The position numbers and the translations under genes are program-made. From the NCBI GenBank assembly GCA_016617855.1, contig JAECUM010000860.1, positions 1-64,000 on the forward strand: a stretch of DNA of 64,000 bases. Reading direction: 5' to 3'. Source of the stretch: Megalonaias nervosa (taxonomy: Eukaryota > Mollusca > Bivalvia > Unionida > Unionidae). Of this stretch, positions 37,944 to 50,062 are shown one piece after another. Position 1 is the stretch's first letter. The number at the start of each line of letters is the position of its first letter. The notes under the pieces were generated by a model. The model was given only the letters and a program-made list of their open reading frames with translations. It was not told the origin of the DNA and ran no database searches.

Positions 37944-39686
37944 TGTTAATAAATATCTACCAACCCACTGCCTATTCACCTAAGTGCCTAAATATTATAC
38001 TGGCCGGCTGGCTGGTTGGTTGGTTGGTTGGCTGGTTTGTTGGTTAGTTGGTTGGTTGGATGATTTTTAATAATGCTTTTATTGGCTTTATTAACTACAT
38101 CATGAAAAGGAAATAGGACCAATATGCCTCCCCAAAACAATACACCAAGACTAACAGACTCAGGTCACATAGGCAAAATCAAACCAAAGTTTCCTGTGCA
38201 ATTTACAACCATGAACAAAAATTAAAAAAATTAAATAAAATCATGTATCAGGAGTTACAAAAGATATAGATATACATAACAATGTCAACTTGTAAATAAT
38301 TATTTATATGAGAGAGTGAAAACTTGCATGAATAAATTTGCCTTAATACAACTGATTATACATTTTCTTTAGTTTAGCGTGGTTTTAAATAGAGGGCCTC
38401 AAGGGAGATTAGTTGTAATTAACTGAGTTACCCTCTTCAAATCAAGACATTATTATTATTTTTATTATTATTATTAGTAGTAGTAGTAGTAGTATTAGTA
38501 ATATTATTATTTTATTACTATTATTACTGTATTTTTTTAAGGAGAAGTTTGATATGCACAAATCCAAATGCTAATCAAGTACTGGTAGCAAATCATCAAC
38601 AATGAGATCAAACATTCCAAGGAAATAAAAATCTTCCACAAACAAACAAAAGTAGTCAGTGAGCAGGTGCTAAAAAGATAAACTCCATTCCCTGTCTTGA
38701 GAAATTAGTCACTATTTTTCAGCACTACCGAATAAATTGCATGTACACACTTCTCCCAAGATCCCATCTGCTAAGCAACTTCGATGACACAATTTTTCAA
38801 AAAATGTTGAATAAATCCTACAAATTTGGTCAAAGTGACCCAGTCTATGTGTACAAAGTGCCTTTATCAAAAGATGCACCTACACTGCAGTCTTATCAGT
38901 AGGTGTATTTAAATGGAGTTACCAGGCAAGAAAAGATGGATGGATGGATGGATGGATGGATGGTTAGTCTGACAGAGACTTACGAAAAGAATTCTACACA
39001 CCATCTACTTTAAGAAGTGTGTCTCTGCTTCAGAAGAGTGTATGAAAAGCAGATGACCATCAGATACATGGTAAAAAAAATGGAAACCCTGCCACAAAGT
39101 GAGACTCCATTATGTATTCATCATGCAAAGAAATTACAAACTTTATCATGAATCATGATAAAAAGAAGACAACTACATGCAAATTAAGTCATTGAAAATA
39201 TGCTACTCCTCAATCCTTGTTGCTTAAACATGGTGTAATTTGTTGCACGAGTAAACTATACTTGTGTTTGTAAAACAAATATGACACCACTGCAGACATA
39301 AAGACCCAAAAATCGAATTCCCCCCCAAAAATTCAAAATGTTATAACCACTACAAAATTTAATCTGGTTATTTAAACATGTATATATGATTACAAATACA
39401 TTTCATTCAACTATTTACCTGAAATGATTTTCACTTAATCAAACTTACAAGGTCTCTTCAAGTTCAAAAATTTTTAAAAGAACAAAAAAATGTAATCTCC
39501 TGAAAGTCTAATCGACCCATCTACATATGCATACAGGTAAAGCCTATCAAATTTCACTTGCCTTTATCAAATTTCACTTGCCTTTGTTATGTGTTCTATA
39601 CTTAGTCTTCCTTACAAGGCTTTTGTCAACAAAAGTCCAAACTGTGTATTATTGAACAATTGCAATAATGGCCTGAAAATTTAACT

Positions 39687-39897
39687 TACCATTTATACTC
39701 GCTTATATGTCGAGTCCAATTGCAAACTGCCTACTCAGATTAGCTATTGCATAATGCATTGGCAGACCTACGCAGTTTGTATGGAGTAATCAGTAGAAGA
39801 AACATAGACCCAGACCTGCCTGCACATTATGTTATGGCCAATCATGGTATCTGGAGACTGCACTTTGACTTCATTTATAAGCAAGTATATACAAATA
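39687..39897. mobile_element. Foldback MITE copy
   Basis: The left end is taccatttatactcgcttat, then gtcgagtccaattgcaaact. The right end is catttataagcaagtatata. The inner arms 'cctactcagattagctattg' and 'catagacccagacctgcctg' follow the family order. Confidence 0.75.
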
Positions 39898-39947
39898 TGC
39901 CTACCAAATTGAAATTGTCTACACTGAATGGTTTCTATACAAATTTG

Positions 39948-40372
39948 CTAACAGGTTTCCTGGGATGGGACAGAAGGCATAATGACATATGGACACAGCT
40001 AACAGGTTTCCTGGGATGGGATAAAAGCATCCATGATGACACATGGGCAAAGCAGGTTTCCTGGGATGGAACAGGAGGTTGCATCATGACACATGACAAA
40101 GCTAACAGGTTTCCTGAGATGGGACAAAAGGATGCATGATGACACACAGACAAGGCTAACCGATTTCCAAGGATGGGACAGAAGGATACATGATGATACA
40201 GACAAAGCTAACAGGTTTCCTGGGATGGAACAGAATGATTCAAGATGATACATGGACAAAGCAGGTTTCCTGGGATGGAACAGAAGGATGCAAGTTGACA
40301 CTGGGATAAAGCTAACAGGTTTCCTGGAACGGGACAGAAGGATGCATGATGACACATGGACAGAGCCATAAC
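39948..40372. repeat. About 54-bp minisatellite, eight copies
   Basis: The unit is aacaggtttcctgggatggg, then acagaaggatgcatgatgac, then acatggacaaagct, with length variation between copies. It starts about 50 bases after the MITE at 39687. Open frames on both strands here (for example SHPRKPVS repeats) are by-products of the repeat. Confidence 0.9.
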
Positions 40373-41039
40373 ATGCTATGTCCAACAAAAGACTGGCATA
40401 TACAAAACTTTCTGTGTAACCAATCAGTTTTGAAGGCTTGATTTTTAGGACTTGGAAACTTACATCTCTCTCTTGCCACTAAGTAAGCACAAAAATTTTT
40501 AAAAATACTTCTCAAACAAGGTCCTATTTTAAAGTTAATCTAAATCAAATAAATCGTAATTTTTGACAAGTCTGTTCATATTAGTGAATATCTGAACAGG
40601 ACAATTCAGCTCAAATTTATCAGGTAGCAGTCTCACATTGTTCTATATGAGCAACTTTAATTAATAATCCATTCTTCTTCCCTCTTTAAACACTGCAATG
40701 ATATCTTACAGTGAAATTTGCTACTGAATTCTTGCAATGCAATGAATGAAATGTTGAAGGAAAACTTGAGTTTTATGAAACATTCACTAAAGTGATCATT
40801 CATAAACAATATTTTTGAGAATTTTCCATTTATGCACATTGGCTTAATATAAAGAAAAACCCGTGGGTTACCCTGACATATAGATCCAACAAATTAAATG
40901 TTTACACATGCTCCATTGGGCAATTTGAACATCGAGCAAATGAACTTATATATATTTGATATACTCAAACTAAAGAAATTATATTAAATTCCAACTGCCT
41001 TAGCAAATTCAATGTACTTTTCAAGTGCTTCTGGTCCTC

Positions 41040-41710
41040 AAGTGTATCCATGCCTGGCCTTGCAAGTTCAAGCATATCCATACCAGGACTTCCAGGTTCA
41101 AGCATATCCATACTTGGCCTTCCAGGTTCAAGCATATCCATACCTGGCCTTCCAGGTTCAAGCATACCCATGCCTGGCCTTCCAGGTTCAAGCATACCCA
41201 TGCCTGGCCTTCCAGGTTCAAGCATACCCATGCCTGGCCTTCCAGGTTCAGGCATACCCATACCTGGCCTTCCAGGTTCAAGTATACCCATACATGGCCT
41301 TCCAGGTTCAAGCATATCTATGCCTGGCCTTCCTGGTTCAAGCATACCCATGCCTGGCCTTACAGTTTCAAGCACACCTATGCCTGGCCTTACAGCTTCA
41401 AGCATACCCATGCCTGGCCTAACAGCTTCAAGCATTCCCATGCCTGGCCTTACAAGATCAAGCATATCCATGCTTGCCATGGCCCTACAGGTTCAAGCAT
41501 ATCCATACCTGGAGTTTAAGCATATCCATGTCTGGTGTTGTTGGTTCAAGTGTATTCGTGCCTAGCCTTGCAGGTTCAAGCATACCCATGTCTGGCCTTA
41601 CAAGTTCAAGCATACCTATACCTGCCATGGTCTTACAGGTTCAAGCATAGCCATGTCTGGCCTTGTTGGTTCAAGTGTGCTCATGCCTGGCCTTGCAGGT
41701 TCAAGGATGC
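41040..41710. repeat. 30-bp minisatellite array, about 22 copies
   Basis: The unit is ccaggttcaagcatacccat followed by gcctggcctt. Period 30 without stops leaves five overlapping frames open over 96-171 codons. The minus-strand reading gives a 10-residue GRPGMGMLEP repeat. There is no flanking coding sequence or signal, so I treat it as non-coding satellite. Confidence 0.93.
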
Positions 41711-41714
41711 AGAA

Positions 41715-42600
41715 TAGGCCTGATCGGGCTTGATGAGGCCTGATTAGGCCTGATGAGGCTCGTGAAGGGTCTGATACCCTACTGACCAAAACAAATTTCC
41801 AGGAATTCAAGAAAAGGAAGATAAGAGCATTTCTTCCCTTTACTGCTAAGTGTTTTACCATTTCTGATATTCCTCAGCAATAAAAATATTTTTAAATTAG
41901 TTGCTGTGGTGAACATAATGGATGTCAGACTGTCACCACTGACATTTAGGACCATTAAGACATCATAAGACGTCTTCTCATGGAAACCCCACGTTGACAT
42001 GACTTTCCATTTTGGAGGAGTAACAATAACAAGATTTTAAAGTTGGTTGCAATGGTGGCAATACTGAATATCAGATTGGCACCATTTCCATTAAGGACCA
42101 TACAGACACCATACTGAAGTCTTTTGGTAAAAGCACAAGTTTGACCAGCCGTCTAGAAGAAGTAGACATAATAGTATTTACAGTCAGATCAGTACCATTT
42201 TCATTTACAACCAACCAGACATCATAAGATGTCTTTCAGTGAAAATCCAATCACCATTCATTCAGGAGTAGTGATATCAACATTTTCAAGATAGCTGCTG
42301 TCATGGCCATATTGAATGTTAGATCAGCACCATTTTCTTTTAGAACCATCGAGGCATTTATAATAAGTCTTTCAATGAAAATCACATGCTCCTATGGCCA
42401 TCCATTGCGAAAACAAAACATTCAAGATGGCCATGGTGGCAGCCATACTGGATGTCTGAACAGGACCATTTTCATTTAGGACCAACCAGACCATGGGATG
42501 AATGTGTGTTTAAAGTTTCATGGCGGTTTAGGAAGAGTAGCAATAACAGATGGACAGATGATGGATAAGAGACCATCCCATGAGCCAAGCTGGTCAATGA
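41715..42600. mobile_element. Composite dispersed element, copy 3
   Basis: It starts in a rearranged 'ggcctgatgaggctcgtgaa' stretch fused to the end of the 30-bp array. About five units of the type seen in copies 1 and 2 follow ('aataacaagattttaaagtt', 'ccattttcatttaggaccaa'). It ends 'gatggataagagaccatccc' and 'gctggtcaatgaccagg'. Confidence 0.55.
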
Positions 42601-44883
42601 CCAGGAAATCTAAACCTGACTCTGTATTTCAGAGATCTTACCCGTTTTATTAACATTATGTTCACTCTGTATGCTATTATTGTGATATGTAAACTCGGTC
42701 TGCACTTTGCAGCCAGGATTGTGTACATGTACTATTACATTGCTATAAAGCTATATATAATTACACGTTTGAAGCAACTTATATAAAATCATGAATAATG
42801 CACACTAAACTTCAAACAGGATTAAACCAAATCTATAATATGAAAAATATTTAGGGTCTGCAATGTTCCTTCTACTTGCAAACAGTACAGACCCTGATTT
42901 GGTGGGTATCATGTAACAGTAAAACTGGGTCTACAATGAAGTCCTTACCTGGGTACATATTATACACAGGTTGACACAGCAGGTGAATCAATTAATCTTT
43001 ATATATGCAAGGCATAAAGTCCTAAATAGTCAACCTTCTAGCAATTTTAGTTAATTAACATGATATAAAATTGCAAGTTCCAAAGTCAAATAAAAGCAGT
43101 AATTGAATTAAAAAAATAAACAGGCATTGGGGTAAGCTTTTAGCTGTTAAGAAATTCATCAACACTGGATAAAAGTGTTAATTATATTTAGGATTATATT
43201 AAAAGTGCTTAGAAAATCTAAAAGTGATATACACCAGAAATTTTAAAATCGAAGCATCTGTATTTCATATTAATTTTTGTGAAAGATTTAGGCTTCAGTT
43301 TTGCATTTTTTTAAAAATTGTTTGCAAGAGTCTCCTTTGGATTATATACATTTCTTGCTGGAAAATTTACATATAACTTTAAAATTCTCTTTTACATACC
43401 ATATGGATATCATGTGATTTCCAACTTCATAGAGTCCTATATTATATGGAGATTCTGTATCATTTTCTGTTAGATAATATGTATTTATGATGTTTTACAA
43501 ATATTTAAAATTTTTTAATAATTTCATAAATGTGAATTTTACCATGACAAATCTGGAATCATACAAAAACATTAAGATGCATCTTTATCAAATTTTAGTC
43601 TGCCATAAAATTAATCACATGACAAAGGTGAATAACCATATTGTCATGTAAAAAAACACTGGGCTTTCACGCTTGAATAACTACATATTTTTACCAAGCC
43701 TTTGAACCAAGCATCTTGATTGGTCACAATCATATCAAGTGATGAAGAAGCTAAAAGTTAACTGTTCAACACCAGACTACAACTCATGCATTCATGTACC
43801 ATCTTTGTGTGCTTTAAATAATGTTTAAAGGATAGTGTTGTTATTAATTTCTTTTAGATTCTTTATTATTTTCAAAACTATTTGTAATTATGAGAACTGA
43901 ACTTTGTTTTGTTGGACTGATCAAATCACAAAGCTTGAAAATCATCTACAAATTATGCCATAAATGGCCACTGCTTTGCAACAGTTGTTTATGCAGTGTT
44001 TAGTCGATTTTCATGCTTCAACAGTTAGAACGTCATGAACCATATAAACTATAAAAGTCAATTCTTAAGTAGTGAGAGGTTAGGTATGATAAATGGCAAA
44101 CCTAAATGAAATATTTATCGCAATGCAGGAAAGCAACTTTTATAGACATGCACTTTTTCCCTTTGGATATGCACAGAATGATAATACTAAAATCCTTTTA
44201 AAACTATATTCATTTTATATTTCTTCATTCTACAGTTTTATTATATTCACCTTTAACAGATGACACTTCCTTTTCATATTTTCTGCAAGCTTTTGCTTAA
44301 TCATTCCTCTCTTCTTCTATTTGATTCAAATGGAAATCAATCTTTCATACTTGTTTACATAAAGACTGAGTTGGTCTCAACTAAAGCACCCGCATAAAAC
44401 CTTGCAGGCAACAAGTGCTAGCAATAATTAAAGTTTTCCTGCACAACATACAAGTTAAAAGATTAATCCTTATCTGGTTTAAATTTTATCCAAATTCATG
44501 CTCTCATTTTATGAAGAAGAATTACTATCAATCTCGTATAAATTCATGGGTTTATACTCGGAGATTATTAATTTTTAAAAAAATGATGATTGGTTCAATT
44601 ATATTTAAATCAAATAAATATTTCAATTTATAAGAAGAACTAATTTAATGCAGGAATTAAATAAGGATAACGTGTCTTGGTTACATTTTGTGTGAATATC
44701 ATATTACACCATTACATTCACAATCAGTTGAAATGACAAAAATTGAATTAACAACTGAAAACCACACAAGACTATACACCGGTTTATATCTACCAAATTT
44801 CTCCAATTATATAAACTCGCAGAAGCCTTCCAAGTGAAATGTTTGAGAAGTTAGCAGTGGTCCTAATATCAGACATATAAAGT

Positions 44884-45203
44884 GAGTGTGTGTGTGATTT
44901 GGATTTTTTGCATAACTTTAACAATTTTCCAGTTATATTGCTACAATGTCTGCAGTACGGCAGTTTATAGTGAGGTCTCGCACTGGGCATCATGCCACAG
45001 ACAGCATGATGTCCAACCCAGTCACATTATACTGACACCTGGCTGACCAGTCCTAACACAAACCTCTTAATGATGAGCACCTAGCGAGGCAGCTGTTAGT
45101 ACCATTTTAACAAGTCTTTGGTATGACTTGGCCAGGGTTCAAACCCATGACCTCCTGCATCTGAGGCAGACACTCTAACCACTAGGCCACCAGAGTGGTT
45201 GAT
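44884..45203 (-). mobile_element. SINE-B copy with 9-bp TSD
   Basis: A short GT tail at the left, the SINE-B body, and the tRNA-like head at the right (B box read as gggttcaaaccc type; A box actaggccaccagagtgg complement). Perfect 9-bp repeats atataaagt flank it at 44875-44883 and 45204-45212. Confidence 0.9.
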
Positions 45204-46546
45204 ATATAAAGTTATTATTAAAATGCTGCCAAAGTTTTCTGAAGGTCAAGGATAGACTTACAGTCACATATTGTTATGCATATTTAATCTGCATTGTTTA
45301 TTAGTTATTGTTTTTATTTTTTTATTTCATTATATGCTAATGTAATGTAACATTGTCTGTTGGACTTAACCTTGTCCAAAATCATGTTTAATTTCTAGTT
45401 GACCTGAATTATTGATTTTTTTAAAAATTCTGTAAACAACTAATACATAGTTAAAATATTCTCTATGTGCATAGGTTTAATATCAGGATCATTATCAACA
45501 GAACATGTTTATTTGGGTCTGGGCCTAGGCTATTGGAATTACTCTACAATTTGCCTAGTGTACCTGACATAGTCCTAGTTATATATTATATTTTGATAAT
45601 AGACTGTCTAATTATAACTATTATTTTATTTTCTAAACACTAAGAACTTTCTAGAAGGTTATTTTCCATTATGTAATATTTTTTTAGAAAATTTTTAATG
45701 TGACCTGAGGTCAAGTAGAAGACTATATAATCTTGTTACTGGAAAGAATATTGATTCGTGCTCTAAGATCTAGCAGAATCAATTTTGTACTATTGTTGAT
45801 TCCATAAGTTCATTTGGGCTGGAATTTATTTCTTCCAATTATTTAATTCATTTTTTTTTTCTTCTGGAAATACAGAGCACTCATAATAAAATAATATTCT
45901 TGTACAGAGACATTCAGTGGGATTTATAGTGAATTCAAACCTGGAATTATATTACTGTGTTTCAACAAAATGACTGTTGGTATAACAACACGATACAGGC
46001 CAACACAGGCACATCAACACCTTCATGACTGGACTTCATCTGGATTTCCACAAAAGTTTATTCAGATCTTTTATTATTACGACTGTAATTCTAGGATTAT
46101 TTTAGGATTTATTTTGCAATACCACAAGTTCTTTTTTCTCATTTTCACTTTGTATTCTAGGGAAATAAATTATTTGTTGAATTTTACAAAGCTTGTTGCT
46201 TTTCACTCTTTTCTGTTACTTACTGTAAGAGCACAGACTCATAAATAATATGGATGTATCAAATAAATATGTTAATAAGATGTTCACATGTGCCTAATAT
46301 TCTGTTAATAGTAGTTAAATTTTTAATAATGTGTAACATTAAGCAATCAATATATATATAATTAACATGATGCTAGCTATGTTCTACATGTAGAGTCTGC
46401 ACATCAATAATGAGGAAATTTAATACTTAGAAAATACTTATCATGTGTGGATGTATGGACAGACAGATGTACCAAGGGACATACACATGGATGCCACAGT
46501 AATCACTATGTCAAGTTTGCAAGGATTCAGAAAATATTCAACAAAC

Positions 46547-46644
46547 CGTAAATTCTCCCAATGTCATCTTGAAGAGGGTCAGTATGGTGTTTGGCAGGGT
46601 GTCAAATCTGTCTTGGCTTATATCACGGAACAAAAAATAAAAAC
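46547..46644 (-). CDS. TRPV: TRPV-type channel, pore exon
   Basis: A 98-nt exon too short to stand out as an open frame. The acceptor is excellent (ctttctctctgcag) and the donor is gtttgt. Its first two bases complete the Gly codon split from 51538 (G|GT). It then reads FYFLFRDISQDRFDTLPNTI and LTLFKMTLGEFT, ending in phase 0. The residues TILTLFKMTLGEF form the pore helix and selectivity filter, with Gly-Glu in the filter as in invertebrate TRPV channels. The FYFLF at its start completes S5, and the following turret is short. Phase agreement on both sides and the order S5-pore-S6 across three exons make the call strong although the exon is only 32 codons. Confidence 0.93.
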
Positions 46645-46702
46645 CTGCAGAGAGAAAGTTCAGAAATTATTATGATATATAACTATTATAATAAACTGCA
46701 TG

Positions 46703-46922
46703 TATCATATTTACATACATACAAGTCCAACTCCAAACTGTACAGACCATTACATAATGTGCAGACCGATCCAAGTCAATGTACTTTGCTAGGACTTAGC
46801 AGCAGAACAAACAACACAGACCCTGACCTGCCAGCTCATCATGCTAAGTCAGATCAGGGTCTATGCTGCTTGCAGTTGGACACAACTCAACAGCTTGCAT
46901 GTTAAATGTAAGTTTACCTATA
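46703..46922. mobile_element. Foldback MITE copy
   Basis: The left arm has 'acaagtccaactccaaactg' and the right arm 'tgcttgcagttggacacaac', with inner arms 'acacagaccctgacctgcc' and 'agatcagggtctatgctgc' forming a hairpin. It lies 58 bases upstream of the TRPV pore exon (in gene orientation). Confidence 0.7.
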
Positions 46923-48549
46923 ATAACACTCTTGTCCGAAAATGTAACACCAGCCAACTATAAATACAGTACAGTATACAACATTTTTCATCACAAAATA
47001 TTTCATTACTTAAAAAAATAATCAAGAATTATCAAGAACTGTTATGTTTCATATTCTACATTGATAAACAAAATCATGTAAATAGTAGTGCAACTGTGAA
47101 AGATATATTTTTCACAGAAACATACACAAACACACACACACACATTACACACACACACGTATTTCCTGAAGAAGATAACAGAATATGATGCAATGTCACA
47201 GGCAAAACATGATTGTTGTTATCAGATCCATGAATCTAAAATATTTAAATATTTATAAAAGACACATTTTGATAAAGGCCAATTTTGGTTCCCAGATTAG
47301 TGATAAATTAAAATGTTTATAAGAGTATTTGTTATGGTTATGACATATCCACTATTTGTTACGGTTAGGCCATAGCTACTATGTATCAACTGCAACATCT
47401 TTACACGATATAATGAAACAGTGTGAAATTAACAGTTAATTTTGTTCCTACATAGGACTGTGTTCAGTCAAAAAAACTCAAGTTTTGCTGTATTTTGGCC
47501 TCTCTTAAGAAACTAACAGCACATTTGAGAAAATGTTTGATTTTTTGACATGATACTTTTTGTAGCCATCAAAGATGTGCACATTTTATACATGTTCTTG
47601 CTTGTGCTCATTGCTAACGAGCAGAAAAATTAACAAAATGCACAACTTCGACCACCTGCTATTTTCCCCACCATACAATTTTAGGCTGTAACACAATGCC
47701 ATTTTATATTTATTTAAATGAAATTGATGCTTGAATGTTGATTGCTATTTTGTTTGGGTGACTGTATTATTTTTCTTTCCGTTTCTCGTTGCATTTTGAG
47801 GCATTCTTGCGTACAAATCATAATCAGAATACTTGGAGAGCAGGCTAAATATAGAAGAGGTGCATTAAGGAAGCAGTTCATTATATTAAAATAACAGAAG
47901 CAGCTGATGACACTATTTTTGACTAAAATGGTCTGTTAAAATGGAATGATGGTAAGAATAAATCTCACTGTATTACTGGCTCATTTTAAGTTGCATTTAT
48001 TATTTACATTCTATTCTTCAATGATTTCAAACATATTGGCACTCAGGCAAACAGGATTGTAATATAACATGAATCACACCCATATATTAAAGTGACAAAA
48101 TGGATAATCGAAGTTCTGGAAATATATTTTACCCTAAGGATTCCTCTCCAGGTGACTCTGTTGTTTATATAAGTTGTCAGTACCCTGTGTACGGAGACTG
48201 ATGTGTAAACGGTTTCCTTTTTAATACTAGTATATCGGGCAGTAACTGTTTGAGCCCAACATAGCCTTCTTTTCTTTATTACTTTTTTCTTTAGCTTTTC
48301 TTTTAAATGTAAACAAGATTCCATTTTAAATTTATTTTGCCTTCTGTAATTCATGTGTATTCTGTTCACACCATTTCCTTATTCTGTCTTACTTTCCATT
48401 TGTTACCTGTCTCTGATGAATAACTCAAACTGTTATCTATCAAAAGGTTTGAATCACGAGTTTAAAAATAACTCTGGAAATATTTTTTTTTTTTTTAAAT
48501 ACTGCAATTTCAACTGGTTGCTGACACATTAATGTTGTCAAAAGATGCC
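46923..48549. other. TRPV intron sequence, unassigned
   Basis: AT-rich, with a short interrupted CA run at about 47128-47160 and no coding or repeat family I can name. It is part of the 4,893-bp intron 46645-51537. Confidence 0.7.
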
Positions 48550-48575
48550 GGGGGTAGGGTGGGGTGGGGGTGGGG
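48550..48575 (+). other. G-quadruplex-type motif
   Basis: Five G runs of 3-5 bases separated by one or two bases (ggggg ta ggg t gggg t ggggg t gggg). It satisfies the usual four-run G4 pattern on the plus strand, the template strand for the TRPV gene. Confidence 0.7.
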
Positions 48576-48579
48576 TGTT

Positions 48580-48735
48580 GTATAGACATTGATGGCTATA
48601 TTAAGTGGAAGGAAAGTGCTATTCCAAATGACACACCTAGACAGCCTGCCTGGGCTATGGTTTGGGAAGGTATCGCACCTGTGACCCTTATAATTACGAA
48701 TCTGATGACCTACCAATTGCACAACCATATACCCC
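48580..48735 (-). mobile_element. tRNA-derived SINE of a third family (SINE-C)
   Basis: On the minus strand: atatggttgtgcaattggta (A-box-like), then ggtcatcagattcgtaatta, then ggtcacaggtgcgatacc, which fits the B box GGTTCGANNCC with one change. The downstream body gives no match to SINE-A or SINE-B. No TSD could be defined. Confidence 0.55.
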
Positions 48736-49079
48736 CAAACAAGGAAATTGTGGGTCCCTTAAGTCATAAAGGGGTGGAATGTATCTCATGTAAATTGAAT
48801 TTAAAAAGATTATTTTTGACACATTTCATAACGTCTCCTTTCAACTGCCAAAAAATATATGGCTATACAAACCTTAATGGGCAAGGGCAATTGTCACATG
48901 AGACCTATGCACATCAAGTTTTGGTCACATTGCCTCATCTGATGTAGCTTTTACAAGGTGATTGTGTTGCCCTGTATGCCTCTTTAAACATCATCAGAAA
49001 GCCATGGCTCTAAATGAAGTGGGGTACTATGCATATATTTATTTCCATCAATTGACTAAGATTATCCATGATATGATAC

Positions 49080-49193
<114 letters not shown>

Positions 49194-49812
49194 ATTTTGT
49201 GAATGAACCTAGCTAGAAAAAAGTTTTGGTGATGGTTCTTTTGGAGCATGTCATTAGCACTTTGCCTGTGAATGTCTTATAAACAATTTTTAATTTTTTA
49301 CCAATTTTTCAACTTGATATGTACATGTGTTGTGTATGTCTACATGTCTGAGTGTGCGCACACACCAAATGAAATCTTTTCAGTACGGGCAACATTGTTA
49401 ATCATAGTTGCTGCATTATTTCAGATTAAATGACAAATTAACAGACTGATTGTCAAATTAAAATTGGGTATAAATTATATCTATCCTTGAGTATGCTGCT
49501 CCTTTAAAAAAAACAAAACACCAGATGCTCAACAGCTTGATCCCATGTCTGAGAGTGTGTGCCCATGCGTAAGTGTTAATAAATTCTTCATGTGAATGGA
49601 TACCCAATCAAGATTGTTGACATTTATCAAACCTTAAAGTTTGCTTTACCTTGTTTCACCATTAAATTGAACATTAAACAATTGGTCTACTTTTATTCAA
49701 GGCTTAGTTTTATTTTTAATTTTAATGGGTTTGCAGTTGGGATTTTCTTACAAGCCTATAAATATATATATTTCTTTCTTTTACCTGAAGAATGTTTTAC
49801 AACTAATACTCT

Positions 49813-49814
<2 letters not shown>

Positions 49815-49882
<68 letters not shown>
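49815..49882. repeat. (AT)n microsatellite, 68 bp
   Basis: Perfect AT repeats, able to form a hairpin. It lies in the TRPV intron. Confidence 0.97.
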
Positions 49883-49886
<4 letters not shown>

Positions 49887-50003
49887 GGTACTTTTTACTT
49901 CTATACATCAGAGCAAGAATAATATTTTCAAAGTATTTGAGAACCAGATTTCTGGATGACTTCTAATTGGTCAGTGACTGTAACAATGTTGATGAAATAA
50001 AGG

Positions 50004-50062
50004 TGGGATGAGGGGGTGGGTGGTGTACACACTGGGATGAGGGGGTGGGTGGTGTACACACT
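50004..50062. repeat. 29-bp G-rich direct duplication
   Basis: Two identical copies of tgggatgagggggtgggtgg followed by tgtacacac. Confidence 0.92.

Larger units (their letters stand above)
23390..46546 (-). other. TRPV giant intron (23,157 bp) between pore and S6 exons
   Basis: Bounded by donor GTTTGT at 46541-46546 and acceptor AG at 23390-23391. It contains a LINE with a nested hAT MITE, three SINE-B copies, two SINE-A copies, composite elements at 34048, 36407 and 41715, one foldback MITE and several minisatellites, each listed separately. Flanking phases agree, so no missing exon is required. Remaining stretches (about 28850-29720, 42610-44870 and 45210-46540) show nothing recognisable. 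Confidence 0.85.

Noticed and set aside
39935..40388. CRISPR-like regular array
   Set aside because: Units of about 54 bp are contiguous with no unique spacers, so it is a minisatellite in a eukaryotic genome.
48564..48947. 127-codon plus frame
   Set aside because: It overlaps the G-rich tract and the antisense SINE head. No protein motif is present.
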